From assembly GCA_015065965.1 (NCBI GenBank), contig SVPH01000022.1, positions 1-45,170 of the forward strand: a stretch of DNA of 45,170 nucleotides, read 5' to 3'. The translations under genes were made by a program, and so were the position numbers. The stretch is from Oscillospiraceae bacterium. Lineage in GTDB: Bacteria; Bacillota; Clostridia; Oscillospirales; Acutalibacteraceae. Under the pieces are notes generated by a model. That model was not told where the DNA came from. It made no database searches and saw only the letters and a program-made list of their open reading frames with translations. Position 1 is the stretch's first letter; each line of letters begins with the position of its first letter. This document shows positions 1 through 8,652 of the stretch, one piece after another.

Positions 1-2
1 CG

Positions 3-974
3 TCAGCAGCAGACAGATGCAAATATCTGCTTTGCGGTATTGCTTTTGTCCTCTATTTCTGCTGGGCACCCATTGTAACTTTCTTTTCAACAAAAGAAAA
101 AAGTTCACTGGATATGAAAAATCCGCCGCTTGACCTTAAATACTTTTTCAAAGAATATATTCAGGTGTTTAAAAACAAGGCTTTCAGGCAATATTTCTTC
201 ATCGGTATTTTCTACAGTTTTGCAAAGAACTTTTACGGCGATGCCGACCAGATTTTCTTACGAAGCGTTGCCGACCAGTACAGTCATTTTGCAATGCTTC
301 AAACAATTGCAGGTGTCGCAGAAATCGCAGGCGGACCGTTCAACTACTTCCTTTCACGCTATATGGATAAGCGTTTTTGCGGATTGTTGCTGACCCCGTT
401 TATGCTTGTTGGTCTTTTAATCAACGGTTTCGCAACACCCGCAACACCGGTATTCTTTATTTATCTTGCCTCAATTCTCTATAACTTCGGATTCTCCGGC
501 CCCGGCTTTGTTGTCAACAACATTCAACCCGACGTTACCGATGTTGATGAACTTATTACCGGCAGAAGGCGTGAAGGCGTTATTACAACCTTCAATTCAT
601 TCCTTAAAAAGACCAGCCTCAGCCTCTCTTCGGGCGCTCTCGGATATATGCTTTACTTTATGGGCTACGACACCAAGAACCCTGATTATTCAATGCTTTC
701 AGGCACTGCAGAACTCGGCATAAGGCTTGCGGTAAGTTGGCTTCCTGCAATCTTTACAGCCATTTCACTTATACTTATTTTCCGTTACAAAATGAAAAAA
801 CGCGACCATGAAATCATTCAGCGTGTTATCAAAGAAAAACACGAAACAGGCACATGCGAAATTTCATACAGCGACAAAAAACGTCTTGAAGAAATTGCAG
901 GTCAGAAATGGGAAGACATGTGGATTGGTCAAACAGGCGTTGACAGAAAACTTGAAGAAATCGCAAACATATAA
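3..974 (+). CDS. GPH-family sugar:cation symporter, C-terminal part (5' end outside window)
   Basis: This is the last 323 codons of a major-facilitator transporter of the glycoside-pentoside-hexuronide (GPH) type. The reading frame is open from base 3, so the true start lies outside the window; the ATG at 114 is internal. It aligns along its whole length with the next gene: both share FRQYF, the block FSGPGFVVNNIQPDVTDVDE ([15 protein letters not shown] in the neighbour), [12 protein letters not shown] and the charged tail [10 protein letters not shown] followed by [11 protein letters not shown]. Several hydrophobic membrane segments precede a soluble, charged tail of about 55 residues. The role would be import of a glycoside or sugar with a cation; the substrate cannot be told from sequence. 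The adjacent paralog points to a tandem duplication. Confidence in the family is high, in the substrate nil. Confidence 0.88.
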   Translation, partial: SAADRCKYLLCGIAFVLYFCWAPIVTFFSTKEKSSLDMKNPPLDLKYFFKEYIQVFKNKAFRQYFFIGIFYSFAKNFYGDADQIFLRSVADQYSHFAMLQTIAGVAEIAGGPFNYFLSRYMDKRFCGLLLTPFMLVGLLINGFATPATPVFFIYLASILYNFGFSGPGFVVNNIQPDVTDVDELITGRRREGVITTFNSFLKKTSLSLSSGALGYMLYFMGYDTKNPDYSMLSGTAELGIRLAVSWLPAIFTAISLILIFRYKMKKRDHEIIQRVIKEKHETGTCEISYSDKKRLEEIAGQKWEDMWIGQTGVDRKLEEIANI

Positions 975-978
975 CATG

Positions 979-1014
979 ATGCACCTTCGGCAAATGCTCC
1001 GAGGGTGCATTTTT
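979..1014 (+). terminator. Rho-independent terminator after first transporter
   Basis: A 12-bp stem with one G-T wobble (ATGCACCTTCGG at 979-990 with CCGAGGGTGCAT at 999-1010) and an 8-nt loop is followed by TTTTT. It lies 5 nt after the stop codon of the first transporter and separates it from the promoter of its paralog. Confidence 0.9.
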
Positions 1015-1025
1015 CAATATAATTC

Positions 1026-1054
1026 TTGACCTGTACCTTAATATTTGTTATTAT
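1026..1054 (+). promoter_or_regulatory. Sigma-A-type promoter for second transporter
   Basis: TTGACC at 1026-1031 and TATTAT at 1049-1054 are separated by exactly 17 nt. It lies 32 nt upstream of the ATG at 1086, which has the ribosome binding site AAGGAGG. The unit would read the second transporter and, having no terminator between them, lepA. Confidence 0.8.
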
Positions 1055-1085
1055 AAAGTGATACAAGAAATAAGGAGGCTGTGTT

Positions 1086-2681
1086 ATGGGTCTCGGTGCA
1101 AAAATTAAAGAGGTAACCGGCTTTGAAGGCAATGTTAAAGAAACACTGCGCCCGATGATCAACTTTACCTGTGCAAACATCACCATAGGCGGCGCAGGTT
1201 ATCCGATAAACCAATTCCATCAGCAGTTCCTTGCATATGTTGAAGGGATGAAAACCGGTGCTGCCGGCAAAATCTCCTTAATTTCAGGTCTTTGGGATGC
1301 AATAAGTGACCCGATAATGGGCATAATTACGGACAGGACCAAATCCAAACTCGGCAGACACCGTCCGTACATGATTATATCTGCTATTCCGTTTGCACTC
1401 GTTTACATATTCAAATGGACTTCATTCGGAATATCAGCAAGCGGCAATGACTCGGCAACCTGGTGGTGGTATCTTTTTTCCGCCATAATGTACAGCACAT
1501 TCATGACGATGATGAGCATTCCGCATACAGCAATGCTGCCTACGGTTGCTCCTACATACTTTGAGCGCTCGCAATACAGAATAGTTGAATACATGATGAA
1601 CTCCGTCGGCCAGGTTCTATCCTACGTTTTTGCAGGTCTTGTGCTCAGCGGATTTGATATAAAAACCGCTCTTGTCGGTCTGCCTGTACCCTCTCCCGAT
1701 GACCGTTCAAAATACACCCTCGTTGGCATTGTTCTTGCGGCATGGTTTTTATGGGCACCGATTATCAGTTTCTTCAAAACAAAAGAACCGTCATCCGCCG
1801 ACCAGATAAACGAAAAATTTGACTGGAATCATTTCATAAACGAATACAAACTTGTTTTCAAAAGCAGAGCGTTCAGGCAGTATTTCATAATGTCGCTCTT
1901 TTTCTCAATGAGCCGTTATTTCTGCAACTACGCAGACCAATATTTCATGACCAGCGTTACGGATACCTACAACCTTTTCATTTCAATGAACATTGTTGCA
2001 GGCACTTCCGAATTCATGGGTTCTCCCATAAACTACATTCTTTCAAGATACAAAGGCAAAACCGCCGGCGGCAAATTGCTCGGCCCTCTTATGGTTTTCG
2101 GCATTGCAATCAACTCGCTGATTAACTATACAACACCAAAAGCCATCCGTTATGCGGTTATTGTTATTTCATCAATCTGCTATAATATAGGATTTTCGGG
2201 TCCGGGTTTTGCAATTGATATTATCCAGCCCGATATCACTGACGTTGATGAATTGATAACAGGCAGAAGACGCGAAGGTGTTATCTCCACTTTCAGCACT
2301 TTCTGTAAAAAGACAGTCAGCAGCATTATGGGTTATTCTGTTGGCACGGCTCTTGAATGGTTCGGTTACAATCCGGATATCAAAGAACCTCATCTTCAGC
2401 CCAGACGCACAAATATCGGTCTGAGGGTTTGCTATTCGGTTATCCCCGCAATTCTCGCTCTCTTCTGCGTTATCTCGGTTTACAGATATTCAATGACCAA
2501 AACCGACCACGAAGAAATAAAAAGAGTTATCAAAGAAAAACACGAAACAGGCTCTTGCAGCATATCAGATACCGGCAAAAAGCGAATTGAAAAAATCGCA
2601 GGTCAGAAATGGGAAGATATGTGGATAGGCAAGAGTGATATTGACAGAAATCTCGAAATCGCTTTACAAGGAGAAAAATAA
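1086..2681 (+). CDS. GPH-family sugar:cation symporter (MFS)
   Basis: A 531-residue polytopic membrane protein, likely importing a sugar or glycoside with Na+ or H+. The family signature is clear near residues 70-95: [10 protein letters not shown], then [14 protein letters not shown], which matches the D-P-x-x-G / D-R-T-x-S-x-x-G-R-x-R-P loop of GPH transporters. About 12 hydrophobic segments are visible, then a soluble C-terminal tail of about 55 residues ([20 protein letters not shown]). The start is supported by AAGGAGG 7-8 nt upstream. It is a close paralog of the preceding gene, with its own promoter and the preceding terminator between them. lepA follows 1 nt after the stop, so the two are probably co-transcribed. 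The long conserved tail is larger than in typical GPH proteins such as MelB and may be regulatory. The substrate is unknown. Confidence 0.9.
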   Translation: MGLGAKIKEVTGFEGNVKETLRPMINFTCANITIGGAGYPINQFHQQFLAYVEGMKTGAAGKISLISGLWDAISDPIMGIITDRTKSKLGRHRPYMIISAIPFALVYIFKWTSFGISASGNDSATWWWYLFSAIMYSTFMTMMSIPHTAMLPTVAPTYFERSQYRIVEYMMNSVGQVLSYVFAGLVLSGFDIKTALVGLPVPSPDDRSKYTLVGIVLAAWFLWAPIISFFKTKEPSSADQINEKFDWNHFINEYKLVFKSRAFRQYFIMSLFFSMSRYFCNYADQYFMTSVTDTYNLFISMNIVAGTSEFMGSPINYILSRYKGKTAGGKLLGPLMVFGIAINSLINYTTPKAIRYAVIVISSICYNIGFSGPGFAIDIIQPDITDVDELITGRRREGVISTFSTFCKKTVSSIMGYSVGTALEWFGYNPDIKEPHLQPRRTNIGLRVCYSVIPAILALFCVISVYRYSMTKTDHEEIKRVIKEKHETGSCSISDTGKKRIEKIAGQKWEDMWIGKSDIDRNLEIALQGEK

Positions 2682-2682
2682 A

Positions 2683-4497
2683 TTGGCAGTATCAAAAGAT
2701 AAAATCAGGAATTTTTCCATTATCGCTCACATTGACCACGGCAAGTCAACCCTTGCAGACAGACTTCTTGAAAAAACAAAGTCTGTTGCTCAGCGTGATA
2801 TGACCGCTCAACTTCTGGATAAAATGGATCTTGAGCGTGAGCGAGGAATCACAATTAAAGCACATGCCGTTAAACTCAACTATGTTGCAGAAGACGGCGA
2901 GGAATATGTTCTCAACCTCATTGACACTCCGGGTCACGTTGACTTTAATTACGAGGTGTCTCGTTCACTTGCAGCCTGCGAAGGCGCAGTGCTTATAATC
3001 GACGCATCTCAAGGTGTTGAAGCGCAGACCCTTGCAAACACTTACCTTGCTCTTGACCATGATCTTGAACTTGTTCCCGTTATCAATAAAATCGACCTGC
3101 CCTCTGCAGACCCTGACAGGGTTGCCGCCGAAGTTGAAGATGTTATCGGGCTTGACTGCTCGGAAGCGCCCCGTGTATCGGCAAAAACAGGCGTTAACGT
3201 TGAGCAGGTTCTTGAACAGATTGTCAAATGCATTCCCGCCCCCGAAGCAAATGATGATTTGCCGCTCAGAGCGCTTATATTCGACTCTGTTTATGACAGT
3301 TACAAAGGCGTTATTGTTTATGTAAGAGTCAAAGAGGGCAAAATCAAACCCGGCGACACAATGAGAATGATGGCAACCGGTGCAGAATTTACTGTTGTGG
3401 AAACAGGATATATGAGAGCAACGCTTCCTGAACCCTGCAACGAACTTACAGCAGGTGAGGTTGGATATATCACGGCATCAATCAAAACAGTAGGCGATGC
3501 AAGAGTCGGTGACACTGTCACAACTGTTGAAAATCCTGCCGCTGAGCCGCTCCCCGGCTACAGAAAAGTTAACCCCATGGTTTACTGCGGTGTTTACCCT
3601 GCCGACGGCGCAGATTATGAAAATCTCCGTGACGCTCTTGAAAAACTTCAACTCAACGATGCCGCTCTTACCTATGAGCCTGAAACATCGGGTGCGCTCG
3701 GATTCGGCTTCCGCTGCGGTTTCCTGGGTCTGCTTCATCTTGAAATCATCCAGGAACGCCTTGAGAGAGAATATGATCTTGACCTTGTAACAACAATTCC
3801 GAGCGTTATTTATAAAATCAATCTTACAGACGGCTCAATGGTTGAGATTGACAACCCCACACATTACCCTGACCCTGCAACCATATCCTCATGCGAAGAA
3901 CCTTTCACCAACGCTCATATTTACGCACCCACAGAATATGTTGGCACTATTATGGACCTTTGTCAGGACAGACGCGGTATTTTTAAAAACATGGATTATA
4001 TTACACCTGACCGTGTTGATATCCACTACGAACTTCCGCTCAATGAAATCATCTATGACTTCTTTGACTCGCTCAAGTCAAGAACAAGAGGCTATGCTTC
4101 ATTTGACTATGAAATATCGGATTACAGAAAGTCAAATCTTGTTAAACTTGATGTTCTTCTCAACGGCGATATAGTTGATGCTCTTTCGTTTATCATTCAT
4201 TCCGAAAAAGCATATTCAAAAGCAAGAAAGATTGCCGAAAGGCTCAAGGAGCATATCCCCCGCCAGATGTTTGAAATCCCCATTCAGATTGGTATCGGCG
4301 GCAAAATCATTGCCCGTGAAACCGTTAAAGCAATGCGTAAAGATGTTCTTGCAAAGTGTTACGGCGGCGATATTACCCGTAAGAAAAAACTGCTTGAAAA
4401 GCAGAAGGAAGGCAAGAAAAGGATGCGTCACTTCGGCACGGTTGAAGTGCCTCAGGAAGCATTTATGGCAGTTCTTAAACTCGATGACAACGATTAA
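2683..4497 (+). CDS. lepA: Elongation factor 4 (LepA), back-translocating GTPase
   Basis: LepA is a ribosome-bound translational GTPase related to EF-G. All G motifs are present: AHIDHGKS (G1), RERGITIKA (G2), DTPGH (G3), NKIDLP (G4) and SAKTG (G5). The LepA-specific C-terminal region with basic residues ([20 protein letters not shown]) and the ending [14 protein letters not shown] are intact. I place the start at the TTG at 2683: it gives the usual N-terminus ([21 protein letters not shown]), the usual length of 604 residues, and has CAAGGAG about 9 nt upstream. An in-frame ATG at 2635 lies inside the preceding transporter gene and would add 16 atypical residues. Only 1 nt separates the transporter stop from this start, so translation may be coupled. 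hemW follows, as in many Firmicutes, but after an inserted repeat element. Confidence 0.97.
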   Translation: MAVSKDKIRNFSIIAHIDHGKSTLADRLLEKTKSVAQRDMTAQLLDKMDLERERGITIKAHAVKLNYVAEDGEEYVLNLIDTPGHVDFNYEVSRSLAACEGAVLIIDASQGVEAQTLANTYLALDHDLELVPVINKIDLPSADPDRVAAEVEDVIGLDCSEAPRVSAKTGVNVEQVLEQIVKCIPAPEANDDLPLRALIFDSVYDSYKGVIVYVRVKEGKIKPGDTMRMMATGAEFTVVETGYMRATLPEPCNELTAGEVGYITASIKTVGDARVGDTVTTVENPAAEPLPGYRKVNPMVYCGVYPADGADYENLRDALEKLQLNDAALTYEPETSGALGFGFRCGFLGLLHLEIIQERLEREYDLDLVTTIPSVIYKINLTDGSMVEIDNPTHYPDPATISSCEEPFTNAHIYAPTEYVGTIMDLCQDRRGIFKNMDYITPDRVDIHYELPLNEIIYDFFDSLKSRTRGYASFDYEISDYRKSNLVKLDVLLNGDIVDALSFIIHSEKAYSKARKIAERLKEHIPRQMFEIPIQIGIGGKIIARETVKAMRKDVLAKCYGGDITRKKKLLEKQKEGKKRMRHFGTVEVPQEAFMAVLKLDDND

Positions 4498-4501
4498 CCA
4501 T

Positions 4502-4527
4502 AAAGGCGGCAAATTGCCGCCTTTTTT
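4502..4527 (+). terminator. Rho-independent terminator after lepA
   Basis: A nearly uninterrupted dyad, AAAGGCGGCAA / TTGCCGCCTTT, is followed by further T residues and begins 5 nt after the lepA stop. Its T-run (TTTTTTAGGG) overlaps the left end of the inverted-repeat element. Confidence 0.9.
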
Positions 4528-4804
4528 AGGGTAACGAATATAACCCGAACCTGCCCGAAAGCGAGCCTTTCCAGCGCTTTTCGGGGTTTCGGGTTAGAAA
4601 GGCGTCAGCCTGTCATCACCCTCAACCACCAAAAATCATCTGAAAATCCTTCTCTTTCGGGTCGAAGATTTTTTGTCGAGAGAATTTTAGATGATTCAAG
4701 GCAAAAACGGAGCAAATCCTTGACGGATTTGCGAGTATTTTAACGAAGAAACAGCGAAAATAATCCGACAAAAAACATAGTTCGGGTTATGCTCGTTGCC
4801 CTAA
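4526..4804. mobile_element. MITE-like inverted-repeat element, non-coding, about 279 bp
   Basis: The two ends form a 25-bp imperfect inverted repeat matching at 22 of 25 positions: left 4526-4550 (begins TTAGGGTAACGA, ends ATAACCCGAAC), right 4780-4804 (begins GTTCGGGTTAT, ends TCGTTGCCCTAA). The three differences are transitions. The inside has no convincing gene but holds further dyads, for example CCCGAAAGCG (near 4554) with CGCTTTTCGGG (near 4576), and GCCTTTC with GAAAGGC. It fills exactly the gap between the lepA terminator and the hemW ribosome binding site. It could be a MITE mobilised by a transposase elsewhere, or a large REP/BIME-like RNA-forming repeat. No target-site duplication is obvious beyond the TTA/TAA ends. 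No second full copy exists in the window. Confidence 0.7.
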
Positions 4805-4813
4805 GGTGATTTA

Positions 4814-5902
4814 ATGAAACCCATAGGATTATATCTGCACATCCCATTTTGTAACGGAAAATGCCCTTATTGCGATTTTTATTCCGTTATGCCCTTCGGT
4901 GAAACTGTTGATAAATATGTTGACACTCTCTGCAAAAAAATTGACAGTGCAGGCAGAATTTATGACACGGTTTATTTCGGCGGCGGTACACCGTCCTTAA
5001 TCGGGTCCGACAATATCGCAAGAATCATGTCACACATAAAAAGAACGGATAACTGCGAGGTAACTCTTGAATGTAATCCGTCGGATACGGGGCGCATTAA
5101 TTCGTCGTTTGATTTTGGCGTTGTTGCCGAAAGCGGAGTTAACCGCATTTCAATGGGGCTGCAAAGTTCAGATAATGCTGAGAGAAAAATTCTCGGCAGG
5201 CGCGGCAACTGCGAAGATGTTGAAAGAGCAATAGAAAGGGCAAGAAATTCAGGCATAGAAAATATCTCGCTTGATTTGATGCTCGGTATCCCCAATCAGA
5301 CTGAGGAAAGCCTCAAAAAATCAATAGAATTCTGTCAAAAATCAAATGCAAAACACATAAGTGCATATATTTTAAAGATTGAAGAAGGAACACCTTTTTT
5401 CAAGATAAAAAGCACTCTCGACTTGCCTGATGAAGACAAAACCTGTGATTTATACCTCTCTGCCGTAAACGAACTAAAAAAAGCAGGATATTATCAATAC
5501 GAAATATCCAACTTTTCTCAAAAAGGCTATGAAAGCCGCCATAATCTGAAATACTGGCACTGCGAAGAATACCTAGGCATAGGTGCATCAGCGCACTCTT
5601 TTGTTGACGGTAAAAGATTTTATTATGAACGAAGCATTGACGGTTTTATAAGCGGAGCAGCACCTATTGACGACGGCATCGGCGGAGATGAAGAAGAATA
5701 CATCATGCTTGCTCTGCGCCTTTCGGAAGGTTTAAATTTTCAAAAATACCAAGACCGTTTCGGACAAAACATTCCCCCAAAAGTGATAAGCAAAGCAAAA
5801 GAACTTGAAAAATTCGGTCTTGTAACAGTAAATAAAAAAAGCATTTCACTTACCGTTGACGGTTTTTTGGTCTCAAACTCCGTCATAAGCAGCCTGATTT
5901 AA
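4814..5902 (+). CDS. hemW: HemW-type radical SAM protein (heme chaperone / HemN-like)
   Basis: A 362-residue radical SAM enzyme of the HemW group, once annotated as oxygen-independent coproporphyrinogen III oxidase and now regarded as a heme-transfer protein. The [4Fe-4S] motif is C13-x3-C17-x2-C20 within HIPFCNGKCPYCDF. The Phe after the third Cys region, without the extra Cys of true HemN, places it with HemW. YFGGGTPS (the SAM-binding GGGTPS motif), LECNPSD, GVNRISMGLQS and ISLDLMLGIPNQT follow in the family order. The start ATG has AAGGTGA 6 nt upstream, just at the right end of the inverted-repeat element. Adjacency to lepA is common in Firmicutes; the usual downstream hrcA-grpE-dnaK genes are absent here. 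Confidence 0.93.
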   Translation: MKPIGLYLHIPFCNGKCPYCDFYSVMPFGETVDKYVDTLCKKIDSAGRIYDTVYFGGGTPSLIGSDNIARIMSHIKRTDNCEVTLECNPSDTGRINSSFDFGVVAESGVNRISMGLQSSDNAERKILGRRGNCEDVERAIERARNSGIENISLDLMLGIPNQTEESLKKSIEFCQKSNAKHISAYILKIEEGTPFFKIKSTLDLPDEDKTCDLYLSAVNELKKAGYYQYEISNFSQKGYESRHNLKYWHCEEYLGIGASAHSFVDGKRFYYERSIDGFISGAAPIDDGIGGDEEEYIMLALRLSEGLNFQKYQDRFGQNIPPKVISKAKELEKFGLVTVNKKSISLTVDGFLVSNSVISSLI

Positions 5903-5912
5903 CTATATTTTA

Positions 5913-5941
5913 TTGAAATTTTAACAAATCTATGGTATTAT
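5913..5941 (+). promoter_or_regulatory. Sigma-A-type promoter for first secreted protein
   Basis: TTGAAA at 5913-5918 and TATTAT at 5936-5941 are spaced by 17 nt. The ATG at 5965 follows 23 nt later behind AAAGGAGG. No clear terminator separates it from hemW. Confidence 0.75.
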
Positions 5942-5964
5942 AAATAAAAAAGGAGGACAAAATT

Positions 5965-6633
5965 ATGAAAAAAACTTTAAGCGTTATTCTCGCAACCATC
6001 ATCCTTGTTATGTCGGTTTTCTCGGTTAATGCTTTTGCGGCAGAAACAACAAAAACCGAAGCACTCCTCGCAAAACTCAATGATTCTCAAGAAGTTGCTG
6101 TTACCCTCGGAGCAGGCGACATCGCTATTTTCGGCAAAGATTCAGATTCAAAAGATATCATTTACATCAAAGACGATAAAGCAGCCTATGAATATAACGC
6201 AGGCTTTTTATCAGTCAGAGTTGTTCTTGATGATGATGAAATAATTGCTTTCTTCCCTGCATTTCCCTATATCCACGTTAAACTTGACACCGCATCTATC
6301 GGCTCAGTTGATATCTGGGAACTGATTGAGAAAGCAACCGATATTACCATGGGTATCCTTGCATATGTAGACACATATGAAGAAACTGTTGACGGTAAAA
6401 CATATACAGTTGAAGAATTTAACGACAGAGCACAAGTTACAAGCAAGTTCTATTATGAAGGTGACCAACTCAAAATTCTTAAAGTTGAAGACAAGCAATA
6501 CAAGTCAGTTCAGTATACATATTTTGACAACATAGAATTTTCTGTTGATGATTCAATCTTTGAACTTCCTCTCATCTCTTTTGATTTCACGCCCATTCTT
6601 AAAGGCATTTTCATGATGCTGATTACAGCATAA
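5965..6633 (+). CDS. Secreted protein of unknown function (paralog of 7994-8647)
   Basis: A 222-residue protein with a clear Sec signal peptide: MKK, a hydrophobic core to about residue 20, and a likely cleavage after NAFA near residue 25. There is no lipobox and no second strong membrane segment except a hydrophobic C-terminal stretch (GIFMMLITA). The mature part alternates short beta-like stretches, with the landmark FFPAFPYIHVKL and the ending DDSIFELP. The gene at 7994 shares the signal peptide, the landmark (LPSFPFFHLKF), VDDS-F near the end and total length, so the two are paralogs on either side of a sigma/anti-sigma pair. I do not recognise the family. The pattern is compatible with a LolA-like or other beta-rich extracytoplasmic domain, but that is a guess. 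Confidence 0.8.
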   Translation: MKKTLSVILATIILVMSVFSVNAFAAETTKTEALLAKLNDSQEVAVTLGAGDIAIFGKDSDSKDIIYIKDDKAAYEYNAGFLSVRVVLDDDEIIAFFPAFPYIHVKLDTASIGSVDIWELIEKATDITMGILAYVDTYEETVDGKTYTVEEFNDRAQVTSKFYYEGDQLKILKVEDKQYKSVQYTYFDNIEFSVDDSIFELPLISFDFTPILKGIFMMLITA

Positions 6634-6652
6634 TAAAATAAAACAATTTGCG

Positions 6653-6683
6653 GGGTCGGCATATGCTGACCCTTTAATTTTTT
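6653..6683 (+). terminator. Rho-independent terminator after first secreted protein
   Basis: A 10-bp stem (GGGTCGGCAT at 6653-6662 with ATGCTGACCC at 6663-6672, one wobble) is followed by TTTAATTTTTT. It separates the secreted-protein gene from the sigma-factor gene. Confidence 0.8.
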
Positions 6684-6693
6684 AAAAAATTTT

Positions 6694-6719
6694 GTAACAA
6701 AAAGCCGACTTGCAAGTCA
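6694..6719 (+). promoter_or_regulatory. Possible ECF-sigma-type promoter of the sigma/anti-sigma pair
   Basis: GTAAC at 6694-6698, with AGTCA around 6715-6719 about 17 nt later, resembles the AAC/CGTC layout recognised by ECF sigma factors and could give autoregulation. The match is short, and no equivalent motif is evident before either flanking secreted-protein gene. Tentative. Confidence 0.3.
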
Positions 6720-6754
6720 TATATATGAAAGCACGGCAGAAAGGAAGCGATTGC

Positions 6755-7228
6755 GTGGAAGATTTTGAAAAAATTTATAATCTCTATATGAAAGATGTTT
6801 ATAAATATATACTTGCGCTCTCACGCAATCCCGATATTGCTGAAGAGATTACTCAGGAAACTTTCTTTAAGGCTCTGAAGAAAATCGACAATTTCAAAGG
6901 TGAATGCAAAATCAGCGTATGGCTCTGCCAGATTGCAAAGAATACTTATTATTCTTACTGTGCAAAAGAGAAGCGCAGGTCAGAGCACGCAGCAGATATT
7001 CCTTCACCAAACACTGAAGACGATTTCATCAGCAGTGACACGGCATTTGAACTGCATAAACGGCTGCATAATCTGCCCGAGCCGTATAAAGAGGTGTTCT
7101 CACTGAGAGTTTTCGGCGAACTATCCTTTGCAAAAATCGCCGAACTTTTCGGCAAAACAGAAAACTGGGCAAGAGTAACATATTACCGTGCTAAAATAAA
7201 ATTGGAGGACAAGCAAGATGGAACTTAA
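6755..7228 (+). CDS. ECF-type RNA polymerase sigma factor
   Basis: A 157-residue group 4 (extracytoplasmic function) sigma factor. Region 2 is seen in ALSRNPDIAEEITQETFF and FKGECKISVWLCQIAKN; region 4 in LHNLPEPYKEVFSLRVFG, ELSFAKIAELFG and WARVTYYRAK. I choose the GTG at 6755, which has AAAGGAAG 7 nt upstream and gives the typical N-terminus MEDFEKIYNLY. An ATG at 6725 and a TTG at 6710 are also in frame but lack a good ribosome binding site. The stop overlaps the next gene by 11 nt, the usual arrangement for a sigma factor coupled to its anti-sigma factor. The pair lies between two paralogous secreted-protein genes, its most likely functional partners. The inducing signal is unknown. Confidence 0.93.
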   Translation: MEDFEKIYNLYMKDVYKYILALSRNPDIAEEITQETFFKALKKIDNFKGECKISVWLCQIAKNTYYSYCAKEKRRSEHAADIPSPNTEDDFISSDTAFELHKRLHNLPEPYKEVFSLRVFGELSFAKIAELFGKTENWARVTYYRAKIKLEDKQDGT

Positions 7229-7889
7229 CTGCGAAATTATCAGAGATTTACTCCCGCTTTACTGCGACGGAGTTTGCAGCCACGCAAGCAGCAAAGCAGT
7301 AGAAAATCACCTTAATGATTGCGAAATCTGCAAAAAAACTCACGAAGCATTGATAAAAGACAGTAATTTTTCTTCAGTGAATGTAAATGCAGAAAAAAAC
7401 GAAGCCAAATTCATTAGAGATGTAAAAAGCAAAATAAAACTCAGAAAAATTATAATTTCCGTTGTTTCCGCAGCAATATCCGCAGCCGTTATTTTTGGTA
7501 TATACACTCTTTGCACTGTGCCGAGCCGACCCATTGCATACAGCGAAGATGCATTTACGGTTAAAGATATCGGCGATATGATTGCAATAAGTTACAATGG
7601 CGATGATTATCAGCAAATTAAGGCGGTTAACAATATCACCGCAACCATTGACGGAGAAGAAAAAGTAATCACTTGTATAGTGTATAACGAAACCATATCT
7701 TCAAAATATTTCACATCGGGTGACAACCGCAGAAAAATTGAAGACGGCGGCGACATGGCTTTTTCAAAGGAAGACCGTGATTATATTTATTACCTCGAAG
7801 AAGGCTGGATACCCGACGAGGTTGTTGATAACGATGTCCTTGCTGAAAAAGTTATCAGCAAAGGTGACTTAATGTGGCAGGCGGAATAA
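7218..7889 (+). CDS. Membrane-bound zinc-type anti-sigma factor
   Basis: A 223-residue protein that probably holds the preceding ECF sigma factor inactive at the membrane. The N-terminal cytoplasmic part has the zinc-associated anti-sigma (ZAS) signature H31-x3-C35-x2-C38 (HLNDCEICKK), with further Cys at 5, 16 and 20. A single transmembrane segment spans about residues 78-101 (IIISVVSAAISAAVIFGIYT), followed by an extracytoplasmic domain of about 120 residues with no recognisable family. The ATG lies 11 nt inside the end of the sigma gene, with GGAGGA just upstream, so the two are translationally coupled. The exterior domain may sense a cell-envelope signal, perhaps with the neighbouring secreted proteins; this is inference from position only. 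Confidence 0.9.
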   Translation: MELNCEIIRDLLPLYCDGVCSHASSKAVENHLNDCEICKKTHEALIKDSNFSSVNVNAEKNEAKFIRDVKSKIKLRKIIISVVSAAISAAVIFGIYTLCTVPSRPIAYSEDAFTVKDIGDMIAISYNGDDYQQIKAVNNITATIDGEEKVITCIVYNETISSKYFTSGDNRRKIEDGGDMAFSKEDRDYIYYLEEGWIPDEVVDNDVLAEKVISKGDLMWQAE

Positions 7890-7896
7890 GATTAAA

Positions 7897-7934
7897 CGGC
7901 AGGAATCATTTTTGATGATTTCTGCCGCGTTTTT
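7897..7934 (+). terminator. Rho-independent terminator after anti-sigma gene
   Basis: A 13-bp stem with one wobble (CGGCAGGAATCAT / ATGATTTCTGCCG) and a 5-nt T-rich loop is followed by CGTTTTTGCTTTT, 7 nt after the anti-sigma stop. Confidence 0.9.
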
Positions 7935-7944
7935 GCTTTTACGG

Positions 7945-7972
7945 TTGACAAATCGGTGTGTTATATTAAAAT
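7945..7972 (+). promoter_or_regulatory. Sigma-A-type promoter for second secreted protein
   Basis: A perfect TTGACA at 7945-7950 is followed 16 nt later by TAAAAT at 7967-7972. The ATG at 7994 is preceded by AAAGGAGG. The gene therefore seems to have its own vegetative promoter rather than depending only on the ECF sigma factor. Confidence 0.7.
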
Positions 7973-7993
7973 AGCATTAAAGGAGGAATTATA

Positions 7994-8647
7994 ATGAAAA
8001 AGATAACAAGCATAATCTTAACCTCAATCATACTTATTACATCGTTATTCTCTGTCAATGCTTTTGCATCGGAACAAACAAAAGCAGAAAAATGGACAGA
8101 GGATTTGAAAAATCAGAAACTTGAATTTGAGGTTTCCAGTTATACTATATCATCTGACGGTAAATATGATTTGCATTTTTTCATCAAAGATAAAAATGTT
8201 TCTTTTATCTCTGAATTAGCCTTAACTGAAACTATAACAACTAAAGTAAAAATAATAATTGTCGATGACTATCTTTATATGTATCTTCCTTCTTTCCCCT
8301 TTTTCCATTTGAAATTTCAAGATGATTTTTGGTCTTATGTTGAAATCGCTCCGGACGATAAACTGACATTTATTAGCAGCCAAGAAATAACAGAAGGTCA
8401 GACAACATATTATATTGAAACATATACTGATGATACAAACGCAAAAATAGAAATATATTTCGTCGGTGATGAGTTAATAAAATGCCAATCTGAATACATT
8501 GATGAATACGGAGACTATACTTACATTTATCACGAAATAGTTTCCAACGAAGTTGATGACAGTGTTTTTAAAGTTCCGTGGTATTCGATAGATATATTAC
8601 CATTACTTAACTCAATTGAAAAAATGGATTTCATGCCTATCATATAA
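7994..8647 (+). CDS. Secreted protein of unknown function (paralog of 5965-6633)
   Basis: A 217-residue protein with a Sec signal peptide nearly identical in plan to that of the gene at 5965 (MKK start, isoleucine-rich core, FSVNAFA cleavage region). The mature part is rich in Tyr, Asp, Glu and Lys, carries the landmark YLPSFPFFHLKF, and ends VDDSVFKVPWYSIDILPLL. It shares length, both landmarks and the signal peptide with its paralog, but the middle has diverged. There is no lipobox or sorting signal, so it is likely released or loosely held outside the membrane. It follows the sigma/anti-sigma pair with its own promoter and terminator. Function unknown. Confidence 0.8.
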   Translation: MKKITSIILTSIILITSLFSVNAFASEQTKAEKWTEDLKNQKLEFEVSSYTISSDGKYDLHFFIKDKNVSFISELALTETITTKVKIIIVDDYLYMYLPSFPFFHLKFQDDFWSYVEIAPDDKLTFISSQEITEGQTTYYIETYTDDTNAKIEIYFVGDELIKCQSEYIDEYGDYTYIYHEIVSNEVDDSVFKVPWYSIDILPLLNSIEKMDFMPII

Positions 8648-8652
8648 CATAA

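Noticed and set aside
2635-2682. Upstream ATG for lepA at 2635
   Set aside because: It lies inside the transporter gene, lacks a good ribosome binding site and adds 16 residues not typical of LepA. The TTG at 2683 has a ribosome binding site and gives the family N-terminus.
4674-4682. TTGTCGAGA in the inverted-repeat element as a Spo0A box
   Set aside because: It deviates from TGTCGAA at a key position and is not near a sporulation gene promoter.
4531-4800. A broken gene in the lepA-hemW gap
   Set aside because: No frame shows a protein-like stretch. The inverted ends and internal dyads explain the region better as a non-coding element.
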